Source of the DNA: Haliscomenobacter sp.
GTDB lineage: Bacteria > Bacteroidota > Bacteroidia > Chitinophagales > Saprospiraceae
Length of the DNA: 64,000 nt
Assembly: GCF_016718685.1 (NCBI RefSeq)
Contig: NZ_JADKCX010000019.1
Span: 1-64,000 of the forward strand
Reading direction: 5' to 3'
In this document: piece by piece, positions 27,577 through 35,399 of the stretch
Layout: the number at the start of each line of letters is the position of its first letter
Numbering within the stretch: the stretch's first letter is position 1
Notes under the pieces: generated by a model
Database searches by the model: none
Seen by the model: the letters and a program-made list of their open reading frames with translations, nothing else
Told to the model about the DNA's origin: nothing
Position numbers and translations under genes: made by a program

Positions 27577-29374
27577 TCAAGGTTTCCGTTTGGCCGTAAA
27601 TTTTCCGTTGGGTTGGTCAAAAGTAGCAGAAATGATTTTCCCTGCTTCTTCTGCAAAAATGAGTTGATAGCCCTTCGCCACTTTCAGGTCAAACTTGTGG
27701 GGCCCCACGGGTACCAGTTCATAATCGGTTTGCCCCGGGACGTTGACAAATAAGGTTTCACCACGCAGGAAACATTTGATGTTGGCGCCCATCAAATCGT
27801 AGTCGCCCACGTATTTTTCCAAATCATTTTTTGAGGATTTGATGGCCTCGTTAAAACGGTCGAAACGAAGCGGTTTTACCCCCGCTTCGAGTACTATTTC
27901 GAGGGTTTCAATTTCTCCTTTCAAATTGCTCAACGCGGAGAATTGGATGTTTGCGCCGTCTGCGTTTGCACTAAAAATATCATAATGGTAATGACTTACT
28001 TTGAGTTCAAGGTCATTGAATTTACCGCCCAAAGTATCCCCGCTGGCTGTGATTTCGATGATGCCATAAGCTTCATTTTTGTATTTACCAATGTATTCGC
28101 TTAGTGCATGGCTGGGTTTGGTATCCAATTTGCGGCTTGTTTGTACCTTTTGAGCGGCTTCTTCGCCAGCTATGAGGGCTTTTTTCAAGGCACTGAGTTG
28201 TTTGTCATTCCAGTCTACGGTAGGCAATCCCAATAAACGATCGGCTACATAATTGCGCACGACTCCAGGTAAACCCGTACCATTCATGTTGGTCAGGACG
28301 ATGATGCCCAGCGAGTCGCGGGGATAAAGTGCTACATTGGCCGAAAAACCATCGATGTTGCCACCGTGGTCATGGCGCAAATGCCCCCTGTAATCGGTGA
28401 TGAACCAACCCAGGCCGTATAGTCCATAAAAAGTGTAGTAGCTCGAATCCAGTGCAGTGGAAGCGATGCTGCGGGGGCGGAAAAGTTCCTGGTGCATGTC
28501 TGGATTGATCAGGGTTTGGTCTTCGTACTTTCCTTTCCGCAACAGCATGGTCACCCATTTGGCCATTTCGTTGGGACTGGAATTGATCGACCCAGCTGGC
28601 CCCATGGCGTCAATGTTGCGGAAATCCAGTTTTTTTACTTTGCCCATGGGTTTGTCTTCCCAGCCATAGGGTAGGGCATGATCTGTTGTCTTTTGCAGGT
28701 CGGCGACCGAAAAATTGGTTTCTTTCATGCCCAAAGGTCCCAGGATTTTGGCGCGGGTGTAATCTTCCCAACTTTGCCCCGACATTTTTCGATGAGGTAC
28801 CCGCAGTCATGAACATAAAATTGTTGTACTGCCATTGTTGCCGAAAACTCACCGTAGGTTCAAATAGTGGAATGGATTTATACAATTCTTCTCGTGAACG
28901 AGGCGAGCCATACCAGGCAAAGTCATGGCGGGGCAAACCGGAGATATGGCTGAGCATATCCGCAGGGGTTAATTTTTCGCCAGCATACTCATCGTGTAAT
29001 TTAAAATCAGGAAGGTATTCCACCAAGGGTTTGTTCAGGGAAATTTTTCCGTCCTGGGCCAATTGGCAAACGCCAAATGCTGTGAAAGCTTTGGAACAAG
29101 AACCAATGGCAAATTGGGTGTTGGCCGTGACCGCTGTTTTTTGCTCCAGATCCTTGAATCCAAATCCTTTGGCGTAAATGATCTTTCCATTGCGGACTAC
29201 CGCCAGCCCCACCCCAGGAACCAGCCAGTCCTGGCGGGCTTTTTCGATGTAGGTCTCAATGTCACGGAAAGGATCAACAAGGGCTGCGGGTGTTTTGCTC
29301 TTTTTTTGAGCCAACAGGCTCAAAGGCAAACCTATTGTGCAAAACAAGAGCAGTAGGAAAGTTTGTTTTTTCAT
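27577..29374 (-). pseudogene. Secreted beta-lactamase-family serine hydrolase with DUF3471 tail, split
   Basis: From 29374: signal peptide (FCTIGLPLSLLAQ), class C beta-lactamase fold with the nucleophile motif SCSK (in FAIGSCSKAFTAF) and the YNN motif in WQYNNFMFMTAG, then after a frame change near 28790 VGQSWEDYTRAKILGPLGMKETNFS, a HGGNIDGFSANVALYPRDSLGIIVLTN motif (the KTG-like box is HGG) and a C-terminal DUF3471-type lipocalin-like domain to 27577. It probably hydrolyses a peptide or ester in the periplasm. One base is missing between TAGTSSKN and VGQSW, in a run of A residues (28791-28795 region); the rest is intact, so a sequencing error is possible. Confidence 0.8.
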
Positions 29375-29517
29375 AAAATGATTTTTAAGCTGCTCTAAAT
29401 AAGCAATAAATAAGCTATTTTTGCAAAAATCACCACATTTTTCCAACCCCTTTTTGGATTCCCACGTCTTCAAAAAATGAAGTAGCTGCTTCGGTATTCG
29501 AATTCTGATAACTCAAG

Positions 29518-29543
29518 ACTTGTTTGGATTAACCCAAACAAGT
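29518..29543. repeat. Hairpin in the leader of the LVIVD gene
   Basis: ACTTGTTTGG and CCAAACAAGT form a perfect ten-base stem with a six-base loop, 17 bases before the start codon. It could be an operator or affect translation; nothing else supports either. Confidence 0.5.
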
Positions 29544-29560
29544 ACAAAAAACCTGACACC

Positions 29561-30856
29561 ATGCTTCGTAAACACTACCTGACTGGAATATTGGGGCTCA
29601 TGCTGGCTACCGTACTCAGCAGTTGTTTGAAGGATTCCTGTGAAACCTCTACAACTTATGTTCGGATGGATCCGGTTCGGATCACTACAACTGAATTGCG
29701 TAAAGACATCAAGCCAGAAGCCGCAAGGCCACTGAAAGATGCTGGAAAAATATACGTATATGAAGGCTACCTGATCATCAACGAGCCGGAGCAAGGACTA
29801 CACATCATTGACAACCGTAATCCCAAAAGTCCTGTTCCCGTTTCTTTTGTGCCGATTCCAGGCAACATTGATATGGCCATCCGCAACAATATTTTGTACG
29901 CAGATAGCTGGGTCGACCTGGTGATGTTCAACATTGAAGATCCCGCCAACCCGAAATTTGCCGGGCGGGTGCAAGATGCTTTTCCGAATTTTGGGGTAGA
30001 CCCCGTGCTGGGCATCACCGTAACGTACAAGGCATCCGAAGTAACCGAAAGTATTCCTTCTTGTGATCAGGGCGGCATTGTCTTTTTTAGAGGCCAGGAA
30101 TTGTGGATGCAATCTGCTGACGCCGCGGTACGATTCAGTTCCAATGCGGGCAGTGGCAGTAAAGTTGGCGCGCCAGGTGGTACTACGGTTGGGGTAGGCG
30201 GTTCTACTGCTCGTTTCACGATTACAGAAAATCACCTGTATACGGTAGACAATGCCAATCTGCGGGTGTTTAACCTGCTGAATGCCACCGAGCCCAAGCT
30301 GGCCAATACGCTTAACATTGGCTGGGACATTGAAACCATCTACCCCTACGACAACAAACTCTTCATTGGAGGCATGTCGGGCATGCGGATTTATGATGCT
30401 ACTGATCCCGAATCGCCTAAGTTTTTGTCCAATTTCCAACACGCCCGGGCTTGTGATCCGGTGGTAGCACAAGGGAATCGGGCTTACGTGACCCTGCGGG
30501 AAGGTACAGTTTGTGAAGGCTTCAACAATCAACTGGACGTGTTGGACATCACCGATGTCACGCAGCCCAAGTTGATCAAAACGTACCCACTGCATCGCCC
30601 CATTGGCCTATCGATTACCGGAGAAATCCTGATGATTTGTGAAAGTGACCAGGGCCTCAAAGTGTTCAATGCCAAAGATGATCTGACGATCGATAAAAAC
30701 TTGTTGCAACACCTCGATGAGTTCGATGCTTTTGACATCATCGCTTTGGAAAAAGAGTCCTTGGCCATCATTACGGGCAAAAATGGCATTTATCAGTACG
30801 ATTATTCCAATCCGAAGAAACTACAACGTTTAAGTGTACTGAATATCGCGAAGTAA
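29561..30856 (+). CDS. LVIVD-repeat surface lipoprotein
   Basis: 431 residues. Lipoprotein signal with lipobox LSSC (TGILGLMLATVLSSC), then a beta-propeller made of LVIVD-type repeats: YEGYLIINEPEQGLHIIDNRNPKSPVPV, ILYADSWVDLVMFNIEDPANPKFAG, HLYTVDNANLRVFNLLNATEPKLA, KLFIGGMSGMRIYDATDPESPKFL, and so on. Such proteins are exposed on Bacteroidota outer membranes and presumably bind proteins or glycans; no enzymatic function is known. First gene of a forward block with an outer membrane protein, ECF sigma factor and barrel protein. Intact. Confidence 0.87.
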   Translation: MLRKHYLTGILGLMLATVLSSCLKDSCETSTTYVRMDPVRITTTELRKDIKPEAARPLKDAGKIYVYEGYLIINEPEQGLHIIDNRNPKSPVPVSFVPIPGNIDMAIRNNILYADSWVDLVMFNIEDPANPKFAGRVQDAFPNFGVDPVLGITVTYKASEVTESIPSCDQGGIVFFRGQELWMQSADAAVRFSSNAGSGSKVGAPGGTTVGVGGSTARFTITENHLYTVDNANLRVFNLLNATEPKLANTLNIGWDIETIYPYDNKLFIGGMSGMRIYDATDPESPKFLSNFQHARACDPVVAQGNRAYVTLREGTVCEGFNNQLDVLDITDVTQPKLIKTYPLHRPIGLSITGEILMICESDQGLKVFNAKDDLTIDKNLLQHLDEFDAFDIIALEKESLAIITGKNGIYQYDYSNPKKLQRLSVLNIAK

Positions 30857-30944
30857 ATGCTGAATGGAGGTAGGTTTTGGCCTGCCTCTATTTCGCTTCC
30901 TATTCCCAAAACTTCCCTATATTTATCCAAGTGCTTTAACACCA

Positions 30945-31760
30945 ATGCCTATGAAATACTGTTTTTACCTATGTTTTGTTTTATGCCTGGCTGGTTCAAG
31001 CTTGTATGGGCAAGACGTTACGGTTGCGGAGTCGGCTGGCAAGAGTAAAGATCTGGTCATTCTCAAAACAGGAAGAAAAATACTAGGAAAAATCCTGAAG
31101 TACGAAGTCGGGAAAGAAATGATTTTTCTGACTGATGAAGGGATACAGATGAAAATTCCTGCTGAAGTAGTGTGGCGGTTTGTTGCTGGTGCACGGACGA
31201 CTGAACTCAACAACTTATTTAAACAGGAGAAACCCGAGAAACCTGAGAAGCCCTTTTTGGCAGCCGGTAAATTTTACAATAACGTTGCCCTCGTCATTCC
31301 GTTTGGCGCCAAAACTGCGGGAAATAGCAGTACTGGCCTTGGGTTTGAATATAGCTTTGGCATGCAGATGAGCCCAAAGTTGGGCCTGGGTGTCGGTACG
31401 GGTATGAACTTTATGTTCGGCAGTCTTTCCGATCGGTTGATACCCTTGGTGGCTGAAATTCGTTACTACAACAACCCCGAGCGCCGTCATCGCGCTTATG
31501 CCCTGCTGGATAGTGGGTACAGTATGGGCTGGATGGCGGACAAAACCAGTGAAGCTTACAGCCTAAAAGGCGGCTGGAGAATCCATCCAGCATTGGGTGT
31601 TGCCTGGAACGGCAGAGGTAGTACTCGCCTCAGCACAGAGTTGGGTTTTTTGCACCAACGGGCTACTTTGGTAGAAGATTGGTGGGAAACGAGTCAGTGG
31701 AGACGAGAAAATGGCTACAAAATGAATCGTTGGGTGTTTAAAATGGGTCTACTGTTCTAA
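30945..31760 (+). CDS. Hypothetical outer membrane beta-barrel protein
   Basis: About 271 residues from the ATG at 30945 (MPMKYCFYLCFVLCLAGSSLYGQ, a signal peptide). The following 60 residues resemble a small SH3-like sheet (DLVILKTGRKILGKILKYEVGKEMIFLTDEGIQMKIPAEVV), then a Lys/Glu/Pro linker (KQEKPEKPEKPF) and a C-terminal part with alternating strands (GLGFEYSFGMQMSPKLGLGVGTGMNF, RAYALLDSGYSMGW, STRLSTELGFLHQRATL) ending in a hydrophobic residue, typical of a small barrel. Function unknown. Starts upstream of 30945 would put the signal peptide internally. The stop codon lies inside an inverted repeat. Confidence 0.7.
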   Translation: MPMKYCFYLCFVLCLAGSSLYGQDVTVAESAGKSKDLVILKTGRKILGKILKYEVGKEMIFLTDEGIQMKIPAEVVWRFVAGARTTELNNLFKQEKPEKPEKPFLAAGKFYNNVALVIPFGAKTAGNSSTGLGFEYSFGMQMSPKLGLGVGTGMNFMFGSLSDRLIPLVAEIRYYNNPERRHRAYALLDSGYSMGWMADKTSEAYSLKGGWRIHPALGVAWNGRGSTRLSTELGFLHQRATLVEDWWETSQWRRENGYKMNRWVFKMGLLF

Positions 31761-31806
31761 CATCCACGGTCACCGAGCGAAGTCGAGGTGTCGTTGATGT
31801 TAGAAC
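31754..31806. repeat. Inverted repeat containing a relative of the AERSRST element
   Basis: Perfect 11-base arms GTTCTAACATC (31754-31764) and GATGTTAGAAC (31796-31806) enclose CACGGTCACC, GAGCGAAGTC, GAGGTG, whose core matches the in-frame repeats at 1713-1739 and 6180-6206. The stop codon of the previous gene is within the first arm. It lies 30 bases before the sigma factor start. Confidence 0.75.
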
Positions 31807-31837
31807 GTACACGTACTCGACAAGTAACTATCGAACT

Positions 31838-32404
31838 ATGGCGCAAAACCCGCAACAACATACCGAAAAAGAGATTGTAGCTGGCTGTGCGGCCAACAGC
31901 CGTTACTACCAGGAACTCCTTTACCGAAAGTACTTTCCGGTGATGTTGAGGATGTGTTTGCGTTATACCGAAGACCGCGACGTAGCCCTGGAAATCATCA
32001 ACAATGGTTTTCTACGGGTTTTTCAAAAGATCGACACCTTTACTTTTAGTGGCTCATTGGAAGGTTGGATTCGCCGGGTGGTGTTCCACTGCTTGTCGGA
32101 TTATTTCCGGCAAAATACCCGGAAAATCGACTTTTTGGAACTGGACGGAAGGGACGCGCCAACCCGTACTTCGGCCCTCTCCGACTTGTACCTGGAAGAC
32201 CTGCTGAGCCTGGTGGAGCGCTTGCCAGACGTAAGTCAACGCGTGTTTCGCCTGTATGCGATAGAAGGATATACCCACGCCGAGATTGGCGAGATGTTGA
32301 GCATGAGTGAAGGTACCTCAAAATGGTACCTGTCTATTGCACGAAAAGAATTGAAAGAGATGATCAATCGTCAACTCAATAACCAACGGAACTATGCGGG
32401 ATAA
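31838..32404 (+). CDS. ECF-type RNA polymerase sigma factor
   Basis: 188 residues. Region 2 shows YQELLYRKYFPVMLRMCLRYTEDRDVALEIINNGFLRVFQKIDTF and region 4 shows LPDVSQRVFRLYAIEGYTHAEIGEMLSMSEGTSKWYLSIARKELKEMI, the helix-turn-helix that reads the -35 site. ECF sigma factors redirect polymerase to envelope or stress genes and are held by an anti-sigma partner. The next gene overlaps by eleven bases and has one membrane helix, so it is the probable partner. Intact. Confidence 0.9.
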   Translation: MAQNPQQHTEKEIVAGCAANSRYYQELLYRKYFPVMLRMCLRYTEDRDVALEIINNGFLRVFQKIDTFTFSGSLEGWIRRVVFHCLSDYFRQNTRKIDFLELDGRDAPTRTSALSDLYLEDLLSLVERLPDVSQRVFRLYAIEGYTHAEIGEMLSMSEGTSKWYLSIARKELKEMINRQLNNQRNYAG

Positions 32405-33749
32405 TTTACACGACGATTTATTTGCCGATCACGCCTGGCAGGAAATGCACAAGGTTCTGGATCGGGAAATGCCGGAACGCAAGCGCCGCGGGTTCTTGTT
32501 TTGGTTGCTACCGGCCTTAGGCTTTTGTGTGTTGTTGGGTCGTGATACCACAGTGGACACCAAAATTCCAGTTGCTGCAGAAAAACCAAAACAAAACACG
32601 CGTGCCATTGCCCAGGCAGATGAAAAGCCTGTAATCAAAGCAGAGCTGCGCAGCAAAACAAACCCGGAAAAGACAGCGCTGGAAACAGCGCAAAATCAAT
32701 TGAAAAAACTAAACACAAGCAATCCGACGGTAGCGGAGTTGGCCAGAGCCGTGGCTCCAGCGCTGCAACGCAACACAAAAGGGGTGCAAAAACTACCCTT
32801 GCTGCCCCAGTCGAACCGGCAAGAACCTGGATTGGTGGCTGAACAAAATGCTGAGCTTGCCCCAACTACCTCGATGCCGAGGGTGCCGGATGCTTCGAAC
32901 AAGGATCAGGAAGCAGTGGTCAATGTGCTCTCCACCGCAGAAGAAGCGCCAAAAACAACCACAATAAATGAAGAGGCGGAAGCTAAAATCAGCAGTAGCG
33001 ATCCCATTGCTACCCTACAATTTGATCTGGATGTGCGCGAAGCAAAAATAGAAAGCCCCAGTATAACACCACTTCACGTTAAACAAAAGCTGGAATGGTG
33101 GGCTGAAACGGGCACCCAAATGACAGCGGGCATCAGCGGGCCAAGTGGCTATCGGGCTGGTTTGCTGGCGGGAATACCCCTCGGGAAGTTGCGTATGCGG
33201 GTTGGCGTTGAATACCAAAACACTGAAGTAGACTTTAAAGCCGTTCAACGCGACGTTGCGGGTCGAGAAAGTTTAACAGATGTAAAACTCGCTACACCGC
33301 CATTAACATCATCTTCACCTGCGGTCAATGCAGATCAGGCCCAAACAGTATCGAGCATCTATCTGCAATTCATGAACCTGAACCTGTCACTGTATCACCC
33401 GCTTGGGAAGCGTTTTGGGCTTGCGGTAGGCGGCAGTATGTTGTATCTTGAAGGAATCCGATTGGGTGACCAATATGTTAAAGGGCCATTCTTTAATACT
33501 TCCAATGCGAAGTACGATTTTGCCAATAGTTTAAACAATGGCTTCCTTGGTCAACAAGCGGAGAGTTTATCCCAAAGCAATTTCAAAACCCTTGGTTTTG
33601 CACTGCAAGGGGAATTCTCTTATCGGATTGCCACGCGTTGGGGCGTCAATCTGGGCTATCGCCATTCCCTGCAACATTTTACGAAATCAGCTGATTTGTT
33701 GCTGAAACCAAATTGGGTGGATGTGGGCGTGAGGTATCGGTTGAAATAG
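32394..33749 (+). CDS. Membrane protein with C-terminal barrel-like domain, possible anti-sigma partner
   Basis: 451 residues. Residues 1-33 are charged, 34-46 (LFWLLPALGFCVLLG) make one membrane helix, 55-215 form a long Ala/Gln/Glu-rich low-complexity stalk, and 225-451 look like beta strands (LRMRVGVEYQNTEVDFKAV, YLQFMNLNLSLYHPLGKRFGLAVGGSMLYLEGIRL, TLGFALQGEFSYRIATRWGVNLGYRHSLQHF), ending VDVGVRYRLK, like an outer membrane barrel. The start overlaps the end of the sigma gene, so the two are translationally linked. The order cytoplasmic segment, helix, stalk, barrel would span from the inner to the outer membrane. I do not recognise the family. Confidence 0.7.
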   Translation: MRDNLHDDLFADHAWQEMHKVLDREMPERKRRGFLFWLLPALGFCVLLGRDTTVDTKIPVAAEKPKQNTRAIAQADEKPVIKAELRSKTNPEKTALETAQNQLKKLNTSNPTVAELARAVAPALQRNTKGVQKLPLLPQSNRQEPGLVAEQNAELAPTTSMPRVPDASNKDQEAVVNVLSTAEEAPKTTTINEEAEAKISSSDPIATLQFDLDVREAKIESPSITPLHVKQKLEWWAETGTQMTAGISGPSGYRAGLLAGIPLGKLRMRVGVEYQNTEVDFKAVQRDVAGRESLTDVKLATPPLTSSSPAVNADQAQTVSSIYLQFMNLNLSLYHPLGKRFGLAVGGSMLYLEGIRLGDQYVKGPFFNTSNAKYDFANSLNNGFLGQQAESLSQSNFKTLGFALQGEFSYRIATRWGVNLGYRHSLQHFTKSADLLLKPNWVDVGVRYRLK

Positions 33750-33802
33750 GGTAGATAACAGAATGACGAATTTCTCGAATGACGAATAATCGCCAGCGCA
33801 TA

Positions 33803-33866
33803 GTTGGTGAATAAAAAAGCCCCTTGATTTCCTTCCAGAAACCAAGGGGCTTTTCTATTCACCAAC
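33803..33866. terminator. Bidirectional terminator between converging genes
   Basis: GTTGGTGAAT, A run, AGCCCCTTG and CAAGGGGCT, T run, ATTCACCAAC form a stem of about 27 bases with a short internal loop. GC-rich stem with A/T runs on both sides fits a rho-independent terminator serving the barrel gene and the TPR gene. Confidence 0.85.
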
Positions 33867-33875
33867 CATCAACAA

Positions 33876-35192
33876 TTACTGCTGATAATAAGCCTTATCA
33901 TTTTTTCCACCACCCTGAATCACATCCAGGCGGCGCTTGAATTCCTTCGAAGCTTCCAGGTCATTTTTCTTGGCGTGGATTTCTTTCAAGGCGATCAAGG
34001 TGTTGGTATCGTTGGGATCCAGTGCTTCGGCGCGTTTGAAGAAAGGCAGCGCCTTTTCAAATTGAGCGAACACCTCGTCCTTCATTTCTTTGTACTTTTT
34101 TAACCCCTCTTTAGAATAGTCGTTTTCCAAAACGTTCATCTTTTGGGTCGTAACGGCTGCTTTGTTGTAGTACAAGGCACCAATGCTGTACACCGCATCC
34201 ACGTTTTTGGCATCTTTGCTAATGGCTCGGTTGTAATAATCCAGGGCAGCATTGAAGTATTCATCCGCTTTGACCTTGTCGCCAGCAGTTTCCATTTTTT
34301 GGTACAGGTTGTCATACACACTGCCCAATACAGTATACAAAGAAACGTTGTTTGGTTCTTTGTCAATGGCGGCTTTCAGTTTTTCGATCAACACATCCAG
34401 TTTACCCAATTTGAGGTGGTGGTTGATGTCGGCAAAAAGCAAGCTGATGTCGTCTGGATACCGCTTGCGGCCTTCTTCGAGATATTTGTAAGCTGCATTT
34501 ACATCGTTTGCCGCATTGAGGGTATAAAGGCTCTCGTAGATGGCCGCTTTGTCGTATTTAGCCGCGTACAATTTCTCCAACAAGGGCTTGGCAACGTCAT
34601 TCTTTTCCGCCAAAAGCGCCGCAGTAGCGGTCAGGAATACGGCATAGTTGTACGCTTCTTCCGTTTCCAGAATACTTTTAGTCGCATTCTTTTTCAGGTC
34701 TTCGTGAGAGGCCAGTAGGAGGTTGAAGTTGTCGTAAGCCAGTTGGTACTTTTGCTCTTCAAAAGCAACGCGACCAAAGTTGTCCAGGTTGCCTTGTACA
34801 GCTTGCAGACCGGTCAGGATGTCTTTGGTTTCAAATTTTTTGGTCACCAGTGGCAGCGCCTTGGAAAAAGCAGTGTACGCTTCAACCGCAGGTGCTTCAG
34901 CTGTGGGCAGATCTTCCAATTTGCCCAAGTTCGTGGTTTTGATTTGAATGATCTGCGAGGCAATCTCGTTGTAGATTTTGCCTTTGGTCAGCCATGCATC
35001 CAGGATGGCTTGATTTTCTGCAACCCCCATCGCTTTATCGATGGCATCCTTGGCTTCTTTCAGCTTTGGCTTGTTGTTGAAAGCGTCGAGCGTGAAAGTA
35101 TTGTATGCTTTCTTTGCATCTTTATAGTCCTGTGCATTGACTGTCGTAAGGACCAGCAGGAATGACAGAGCCAGGAAAAACTGTTTTTTCAT
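33876..35192 (-). CDS. Exported TPR protein
   Basis: About 438 residues from the ATG ending at 35192 (MKKQFFLALSFLLVLTTVNAQ, signal peptide). The rest is helical with TPR units: YKDAKKAYNTFTLDAFNNKPKLKEAKDAIDKAM, VEAYTAFSKALPLV, QLAYDNFNLLLASHEDLKK, AAYKYLEEGRKRYPDDISLLFADINHHLKLGKLDVLIEKLKAAI, NAALDYYNRAISKDAKNVDAVYSIGALYYNKA, PFFKRAEALDPNDTNTLIALKEIHAKK. A periplasmic scaffold is likely; Bacteroidota have many. It follows the gyrA gene in the same direction but a repeat block separates them. An upstream TTG start is less likely because it would bury the signal peptide. Confidence 0.85.
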   Translation of the reverse strand: MKKQFFLALSFLLVLTTVNAQDYKDAKKAYNTFTLDAFNNKPKLKEAKDAIDKAMGVAENQAILDAWLTKGKIYNEIASQIIQIKTTNLGKLEDLPTAEAPAVEAYTAFSKALPLVTKKFETKDILTGLQAVQGNLDNFGRVAFEEQKYQLAYDNFNLLLASHEDLKKNATKSILETEEAYNYAVFLTATAALLAEKNDVAKPLLEKLYAAKYDKAAIYESLYTLNAANDVNAAYKYLEEGRKRYPDDISLLFADINHHLKLGKLDVLIEKLKAAIDKEPNNVSLYTVLGSVYDNLYQKMETAGDKVKADEYFNAALDYYNRAISKDAKNVDAVYSIGALYYNKAAVTTQKMNVLENDYSKEGLKKYKEMKDEVFAQFEKALPFFKRAEALDPNDTNTLIALKEIHAKKNDLEASKEFKRRLDVIQGGGKNDKAYYQQ

Positions 35193-35302
35193 GTTAAAGA
35201 TGATTTTTGATTGAATTAAAGTCATTGTTATGACGCCAATGTTCCTTTTTTGGAACAGTTGCTTGAGCTAATGTAGGGAAATTTAACGAAACCTTAAATT
35301 AT

Positions 35303-35399
35303 AAGGGTTCGAAGTTCGTAGGTTCGGGGGTTCGAGGTTCGCGACAACGTTAACGTTGAAACGCCAAAACCCCCGAACTTCGAACCCCCGAACCCTTTA
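35303..35399. repeat. GGTTCG/CGAACC repeat block next to gyrA stop
   Basis: AAGGGTTCGAAGTTCG, GGTTCGGGGGTTCG units from 35303 and the complement (CCCCCGAACTTCG, AACCCCCGAACCC) up to 35399 form a hairpin with a loop containing AACGTTAACGTT. It ends directly at the gyrA stop codon (TCA at 35400-35402), as its relative at 24572 starts at the stop of the XdhC gene. Likely works as terminator for gyrA. Confidence 0.75.

Noticed and set aside
27577..29374. Acquired antibiotic-resistance beta-lactamase
   Set aside because: The SxxK-type motif with a DUF3471 tail fits chromosomal serine hydrolases; no resistance cassette context.
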